Shown here in pieces: positions 4,615 to 7,148 of a stretch of 7,148 nt of DNA. Position 1 is the stretch's first letter; every line of letters starts with the position of its first letter. The stretch comes from an uncultured Lachnospiraceae bacterium (GTDB lineage Bacteria; Bacillota_A; Clostridia; Lachnospirales; Lachnospiraceae), in NCBI GenBank assembly GCA_947177885.1, contig CAMWWF010000142.1, positions 1 through 7,148 on the forward strand. The letters are read 5' to 3'. The notes beneath the pieces were generated by a model. It did not search any database. It was not told the origin of the DNA and saw only the letters and a list, made by a program, of their open reading frames with translations. A program made the position numbers and the translations under genes.

Positions 4615-6902
4615 ACAGAAAACAGAAACAGATTTTTGCATGTCTGATCATTTCATTTATCATGTTATTTACGTCCGGGATCTGGGTAAACGGCGGAAGG
4701 CGGAGTGAGGAAGAGGATGCCCCGGCGGAGCAGATCATATTTTCCCATGACAGTGGATTTTATTCGGAAAGTATCCTGCTGCAGTTGGAGACACGGGAGC
4801 AGGGAGAGATCCTGTACACTTTGGACGGTTCCATACCTTCCGAGGAGAACGGTAATGCAGGCATTTATGACGCGGATCAGGGAATCGGTCTGGAATGTCT
4901 GCAGCAGGAGCAGATCTATACGGTGAAGGCGCTCGTCCGCGGCGCCAGTGAAAAACCTGCGGAGGTGTGCTCCGAAACCTATATTGTGGGAGCCGGGGTG
5001 CAGGAGCGATATGACATCCCTGTGCTGTCGATCTCCGGGGAGCCTGCCGCACTGTTTGGAGAGGAAGGACTTCTGACGGGGGATAACCGTTTCTTAAGGG
5101 GCAGAGAATACGAGAGAGAGATACAGGCGGTATTGTTTGACCGGCAGGGCGGGGAAGTTCTGTCCCAGAATTGCGGATTGCGTGTGTACGGTTCCTCATC
5201 CAGAGGCAAAAATCAGCCTTCTTTCCGTTTGTACGCACGATCCGAATATGACGGGGATAAGACCTTCGATTATTACTTTTTCGAGGATGATTACAGTGCG
5301 GATAACCTCCGGGTATCCGGGTATAAGCGGCTCATACTCCGCAACAGCGGAGATGATAACGGCTATGCGTATCTGAGGAACGAACTGGTCAACCGGCTGA
5401 GCGGGGAAGCGGGTTTTCCCGATGTGCAGCACGCATCTGCCGTCTGTGTCTATATAAACGGGGAATATTACGGGGTGTACTGGTTTGTGAACAATTATGA
5501 CGACTGGTATTTTGAGGAAAAATACGGTGCATATGACGGGCGGATGGTGGTTCTGGAGGGACAGGTATCCGGATTATATGAAGAAGAAGGAGAAGATGAA
5601 ACGGAAAGGGCTGTCCGTGAGGAATACAATGCCTTTTATAAGGAGGCTTCCCGGGCGGATCTGAATGTGGATGAAAATTGGGATAAGCTGAACCGGACCA
5701 TGGATGTGGAGAATTTCTTACAGTACATGGCGATCCAGAACTATGTGTGCAATCAGGATTATATGGTAAATAATTTTCGGACTTACAGATATCATTCCCC
5801 CGGAGATGCGTACCGGGAGGGTACGGTGTTTGACGGCAGGTATCGCTTCCTGATGTTTGACCTGGATGAATCCCTGGGATTTGCGGTATATGATTCGGAG
5901 GGGACAGGGCCGGATGCACTGCGGACAGTGAGCTGCCTGACAGATGTGAGTGAATTCAGCATGCTGTTCAACAACATCATGAGCCGGCCCGAGGGCAGGA
6001 ATCTGTATATAAGTTATTATCTGTCTCTGGCAAATTACTTTTTTGCTCCCGAGCAGTCTTTGACCGCCATGTCACAGATGCACGAGAGCCACGCCGGTGA
6101 GTTAAAGTATCTTTACAATGAGACAACGCTTTTGGAAGGAAACACGGGCACGCCTGACAATGTGGATTACGGACATGTCCTGAATGAGATCGATAAAATA
6201 AGCGGCTTTTTCGAGGAGAGACCGGCTTATGTGCTGCAGGACATATCCGAGGCCTTTGACCTGCACCAGACATATGAGCTTTTATTGTCAAATGAAAACC
6301 AGGCAAATATTTCCATAGATTATGCGGTTTTTCATGATACGGCGTATGAGGGGACCTATTTTGGAGAGATACCGGTGACGGTGTCGGCGTCGCCCAGATG
6401 CGGCTACAAATTTGACTGTTGGTTGGTGAATGGCAATATCGTGGACACGGAACAGTTTGCGATCTCACCGGATATGATAGAAGACGGTTTTGTGGGAATA
6501 GAATGCGTCACATCCCCTGACCCGGAGGCGGGCCTGATGATAACGGCGATAAGGAGCCGGGGACTGGGGGACTATATTGTGTTGGAAAATGTGGGAACGG
6601 AAGATGTGAATCTGAAATCCTTTCTCCTGGCAGACGGGGAAGAAGCAGGAAGCGCTTCTTCGCTGCCGCCTCTGAGACTCGCGCCGGGAGAAAGTGTGAC
6701 GGTCTATTGTAAGAATTACATTCACATGGATGCGCTTGGAAAACCGGGGGTAAACTTTAACCTGAAGACAGGAGAGACGCTGGGGCTTTACCGCAGTGAC
6801 GGAACACTCTTGCAGTCGGTGGTTGTGCCGCAGCTGGGCGGCACCGACAATATTTACAGAATGGATCCCTACAGCGGCGTGTTCTATGAGGAAATCCCCT
6901 GA
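4611..6902 (+). CDS. Membrane-anchored extracytoplasmic CotH-family kinase with LTD-like tail
   Basis: Positions below count from the longer TTG frame at 4557 (781 residues). A basic stretch and one hydrophobic segment (26-44) without a clear cleavage site suggest a signal anchor. Then come a chitobiase/hexosaminidase C-terminal-like domain (about 60-145, YTLDGSIPS) and a CotH kinase domain (about 155-530): YGSSSRGKNQPSFRLY (211-226), LRNSGDDNG (261-269), LRNELVNRL (273-281), INGEYYGVYW (300-309) and the catalytic-type FDLDESLGF (434-442). A bacterial-repeat-like module follows (about 600-650, GYKFDCWLVNG), then a lamin-tail-like domain (about 658-750). CotH proteins are atypical kinases that phosphorylate spore-coat proteins in Bacillus; here the kinase should face outside the membrane, with an unknown substrate. 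There is no in-frame ATG before residue 36. I chose the TTG at 4611 (763 residues, starting NRKQKQ) because it gives a normal anchor; TTG 4557 and GTG 4563 lack a ribosome binding site. No intrinsic terminator follows. Confidence 0.82.
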   Translation: MNRKQKQIFACLIISFIMLFTSGIWVNGGRRSEEEDAPAEQIIFSHDSGFYSESILLQLETREQGEILYTLDGSIPSEENGNAGIYDADQGIGLECLQQEQIYTVKALVRGASEKPAEVCSETYIVGAGVQERYDIPVLSISGEPAALFGEEGLLTGDNRFLRGREYEREIQAVLFDRQGGEVLSQNCGLRVYGSSSRGKNQPSFRLYARSEYDGDKTFDYYFFEDDYSADNLRVSGYKRLILRNSGDDNGYAYLRNELVNRLSGEAGFPDVQHASAVCVYINGEYYGVYWFVNNYDDWYFEEKYGAYDGRMVVLEGQVSGLYEEEGEDETERAVREEYNAFYKEASRADLNVDENWDKLNRTMDVENFLQYMAIQNYVCNQDYMVNNFRTYRYHSPGDAYREGTVFDGRYRFLMFDLDESLGFAVYDSEGTGPDALRTVSCLTDVSEFSMLFNNIMSRPEGRNLYISYYLSLANYFFAPEQSLTAMSQMHESHAGELKYLYNETTLLEGNTGTPDNVDYGHVLNEIDKISGFFEERPAYVLQDISEAFDLHQTYELLLSNENQANISIDYAVFHDTAYEGTYFGEIPVTVSASPRCGYKFDCWLVNGNIVDTEQFAISPDMIEDGFVGIECVTSPDPEAGLMITAIRSRGLGDYIVLENVGTEDVNLKSFLLADGEEAGSASSLPPLRLAPGESVTVYCKNYIHMDALGKPGVNFNLKTGETLGLYRSDGTLLQSVVVPQLGGTDNIYRMDPYSGVFYEEIP

Positions 6903-6927
6903 ATGAACGGACAGCTGTTTCTGCTAC

Positions 6928-6939
6928 ATGAAATTTCAT
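6928..6939. promoter_or_regulatory. Perfect 12-bp palindrome ATGAAATTTCAT
   Basis: This exact dyad lies 26 bases after the cotH-like stop and 7 bases before the predicted -35 of the spoVT promoter. It is AT-rich with no T-run beyond it, so it suits an operator better than a terminator. The binding protein is unknown. Confidence 0.35.
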
Positions 6940-6945
6940 AAAAAT

Positions 6946-6974
6946 GCATAATAATCCTCTGTTTACAGATACTA
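6946..6974 (+). promoter_or_regulatory. Sigma-G-like promoter of the spoVT-like gene
   Basis: GCATA (6946-6950) fits the sigma-G -35 consensus GMATR at every position. After a 17-base spacer, GATACTA (6968-6974) matches the -10 consensus CATNMTA except for its first base. Transcription would start near 6981, about 45 bases before the ATG. spoVT of Bacillus subtilis is known to be transcribed by sigma-G in the forespore, so the match is biologically sensible. Confidence 0.5.
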
Positions 6975-6986
6975 GAAACGCGTTTC
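6975..6986. promoter_or_regulatory. Perfect 12-bp palindrome GAAACGCGTTTC
   Basis: This exact dyad with a CGCG centre begins one base after the predicted -10 and covers the likely transcription start, a position suited to repression. The A-rich/CG/T-rich form recalls LacI-family operators. SpoVT represses its own gene in Bacillus, so autoregulation is another option. Confidence 0.4.
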
Positions 6987-7025
6987 GATATGGAAGAGTA
7001 TGTTGTGAATGGAGGGTTTTTATAT

Positions 7026-7148
7026 ATGAAAGCAACAGGAATTGTAAGAAGAATAGATGATCTGGGAAGGATCGTGATCCCGAAGGAAATCCGCAGGACA
7101 CTGCATATCAGGGAGTCCGACCCGCTGGAGATCTACACGGACAAGGAG
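7026..7148 (+). CDS. spoVT: SpoVT/AbrB-family transcriptional regulator (5' part)
   Basis: Only the first 41 codons are in the window; the gene continues past the right edge. The visible MKATGIVRRIDDLGRIVIPK and the following EIRRTLHIRE form the swapped-hairpin DNA-binding domain of the AbrB/MazE/SpoVT family. The wording KATGIVRRIDDLGR and REsDPLEIY is closer to SpoVT than to AbrB (which has KSTGIVRKVDELGR). SpoVT is a forespore regulator that tunes sigma-G-dependent genes and affects spore coat and germination. A C-terminal GAF domain of SpoVT would be expected beyond the window and would settle the identity. The ATG follows GGAGGG (7011-7016) by 9 bases. The sigma-G-like promoter and an overlapping palindrome lie upstream. 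It shares direction with the cotH-like gene but probably has its own promoter. Confidence 0.85.
   Translation, partial: MKATGIVRRIDDLGRIVIPKEIRRTLHIRESDPLEIYTDKE

Noticed and set aside
5389..5919. 176-codon open frame on the minus strand inside the cotH-like gene
   Set aside because: The product is rich in Pro, His and Ser with no domain pattern, as expected from antisense of a coding region; the plus-strand frame has clear CotH motifs.
6903..6930. Terminator after the cotH-like gene
   Set aside because: Only the 8-bp palindrome ACAGCTGT (6911-6918) is present, with no loop and no adequate T-run.
1..7148. CRISPR array, tRNA/rRNA gene, insertion sequence or prophage
   Set aside because: There are no regularly spaced repeats, cloverleaf-like segments, transposase or phage motifs, or terminal inverted repeats in the window.

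Overview
The window looks like a chromosomal segment of a spore-forming, roughly 50% G+C Firmicute, most likely a Lachnospiraceae / Clostridium cluster XIVa gut anaerobe. I infer this from the spoVT-type regulator at the right edge, the strong AGGAGG-like ribosome binding sites, the Clostridia-like KdgK, and a CotH-kinase protein with chitobiase-like and lamin-tail-like domains. The species cannot be named from the sequence alone.

Layout. Bases 1-188 hold a strong 12-bp hairpin, probably an intergenic repeat, and no gene I can support. Then comes kdgK (189-1211, +), a 2-keto-3-deoxygluconate kinase. Five bases after its stop, a three-gene minus-strand operon ends. Read in its own direction, that operon is a VTC-domain polyphosphate polymerase (3571-4299), a DUF4956 membrane protein (2854-3519) and a GT39-like multispanning glycosyltransferase (1217-2818). 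A 311-bp divergent control region (4300-4610) separates it from a large plus-strand gene (4611-6902), a membrane-anchored extracytoplasmic CotH-family kinase. After a 123-bp spacer that carries a sigma-G-like promoter and two perfect 12-bp palindromes, the first 41 codons of a spoVT/abrB-type regulator run off the end (7026-7148).

How the genes may work together. VTC, DUF4956, GT39 and CotH are arranged back to back from one control region, which suggests one envelope-associated system. The VTC protein carries all the tunnel residues expected of a polyphosphate polymerase and would work in the cytoplasm. DUF4956 could be its membrane partner or exit route. The GT39 enzyme would add sugars to envelope substrates from a lipid-linked donor. 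The CotH protein would phosphorylate something outside the membrane. An extracytoplasmic kinase has no obvious ATP supply, so exported polyphosphate acting as phosphate donor or as the attached group is an attractive hypothesis, but it is not demonstrated here. kdgK and spoVT are probably functionally separate neighbours.
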